Assembly (NCBI GenBank): GCA_030536575.1
Contig: JAUNPS010000013.1
Location: 46,171 to 110,170, forward strand
Origin: Eubacteriales bacterium
GTDB lineage: Bacteria; Bacillota; Clostridia; Lachnospirales; Lachnospiraceae
Length of the DNA stretch: 64,000 nucleotides
Direction of reading: 5' to 3'
Shown: positions 63,989 through 64,000 of the stretch, in pieces
Layout: each line of letters opens with the position of its first letter
Numbering within the stretch: position 1 is the first letter of the stretch
Program-made: the position numbers and the translations under genes
The notes under the pieces: model-generated
Database searches by the model: none
What the model saw: only the letters and a program-made list of their open reading frames with translations
Told to the model about the DNA's origin: nothing

Positions 63989-64000
63989 CGGGTAAAGAAA

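Overview
The window reads as a chromosomal segment of a GC-moderate (roughly 50-55 %) gut-type Clostridia, most like a Lachnospiraceae. Support comes from the Lpl/Yes-type sugar transporter with matching two-component parts, the YaaH-type LysM/GH18 germination protein, a cobalamin-riboswitch corrinoid operon, GGAGG ribosome binding sites throughout, and many leaderless glycosidases. No rRNA, tRNA, CRISPR array or intact insertion sequence was seen.

Layout. (1) 0-7 kb, minus strand: a graveyard of small accessory genes. GNAT/YoaP, MFS, DUF4097, GNAT, an isoprenylcysteine-methyltransferase remnant and a flavodoxin-family oxidoreductase are all truncated, internally deleted or frameshifted, interleaved with intact small genes (PspC, kinase-like, DinB, DUF2975, ICMT, GNAT, DUF2087). 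(2) 7.3-14.7 kb: a ferritin-like stress protein, an ECF sigma factor with its membrane anti-sigma, and a three-gene ABC exporter divergent from a LiaSR/DesKR-type two-component system. (3) 14.7-21.7 kb: yaaH, then a riboswitch-controlled minus-strand operon encoding an exported CbiK-type chelatase, a secreted protein with two repeated beta-rich domains, and a BtuF/BtuC/BtuD-type importer whose ATPase has an extra C-terminal domain. (4) 21.7-39.1 kb: a polysaccharide locus with GH51, an orphan solute-binding lipoprotein, a YesM-type histidine kinase, GH31, GH42, GH29, a 905-residue unclassified glycosidase-like protein, and an LplABC-type sugar transporter. (5) 39.3-42.7 kb: a small-molecule-responsive TetR locus with frameshifted tetR and CGGC-domain genes, a lone AT-rich DUF1016/PDDEXK nuclease gene and a gene-poor scar. 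(6) 42.7-54.5 kb: MATE-GH2-CE15-GH95 operon divergent from an AraC-type response regulator, then a nucleoside hydrolase and a UroD-like protein. (7) 54.7-64 kb: a 1000-residue AfsR/SARP-like regulator, a second GH95 full of tandem repeats, an MFS transporter, an AraC regulator, and galE.

Working together: all glycosidases lack signal peptides, so imported oligosaccharides are probably trimmed in the cytoplasm. Alpha-xylosidase, beta-galactosidase, alpha-fucosidases and arabinofuranosidase fit side-chain removal from fucosylated xyloglucan-like material, and CE15 plus GH2 suggest glucuronoyl-ester-containing plant glycans; GalE would feed released galactose into metabolism. A palindrome of the form TGTAAG-NG-CTTACA occurs upstream of the sugar transporter and twice between the nucleoside hydrolase and AfsR-like genes, which suggests shared LacI/CcpA-type control.

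The most unusual signals are the riboswitch operon with an exported chelatase, and the cluster of four different 34-45-nt tandem repeat arrays in and around the second GH95 gene (57.7-60.7 kb).
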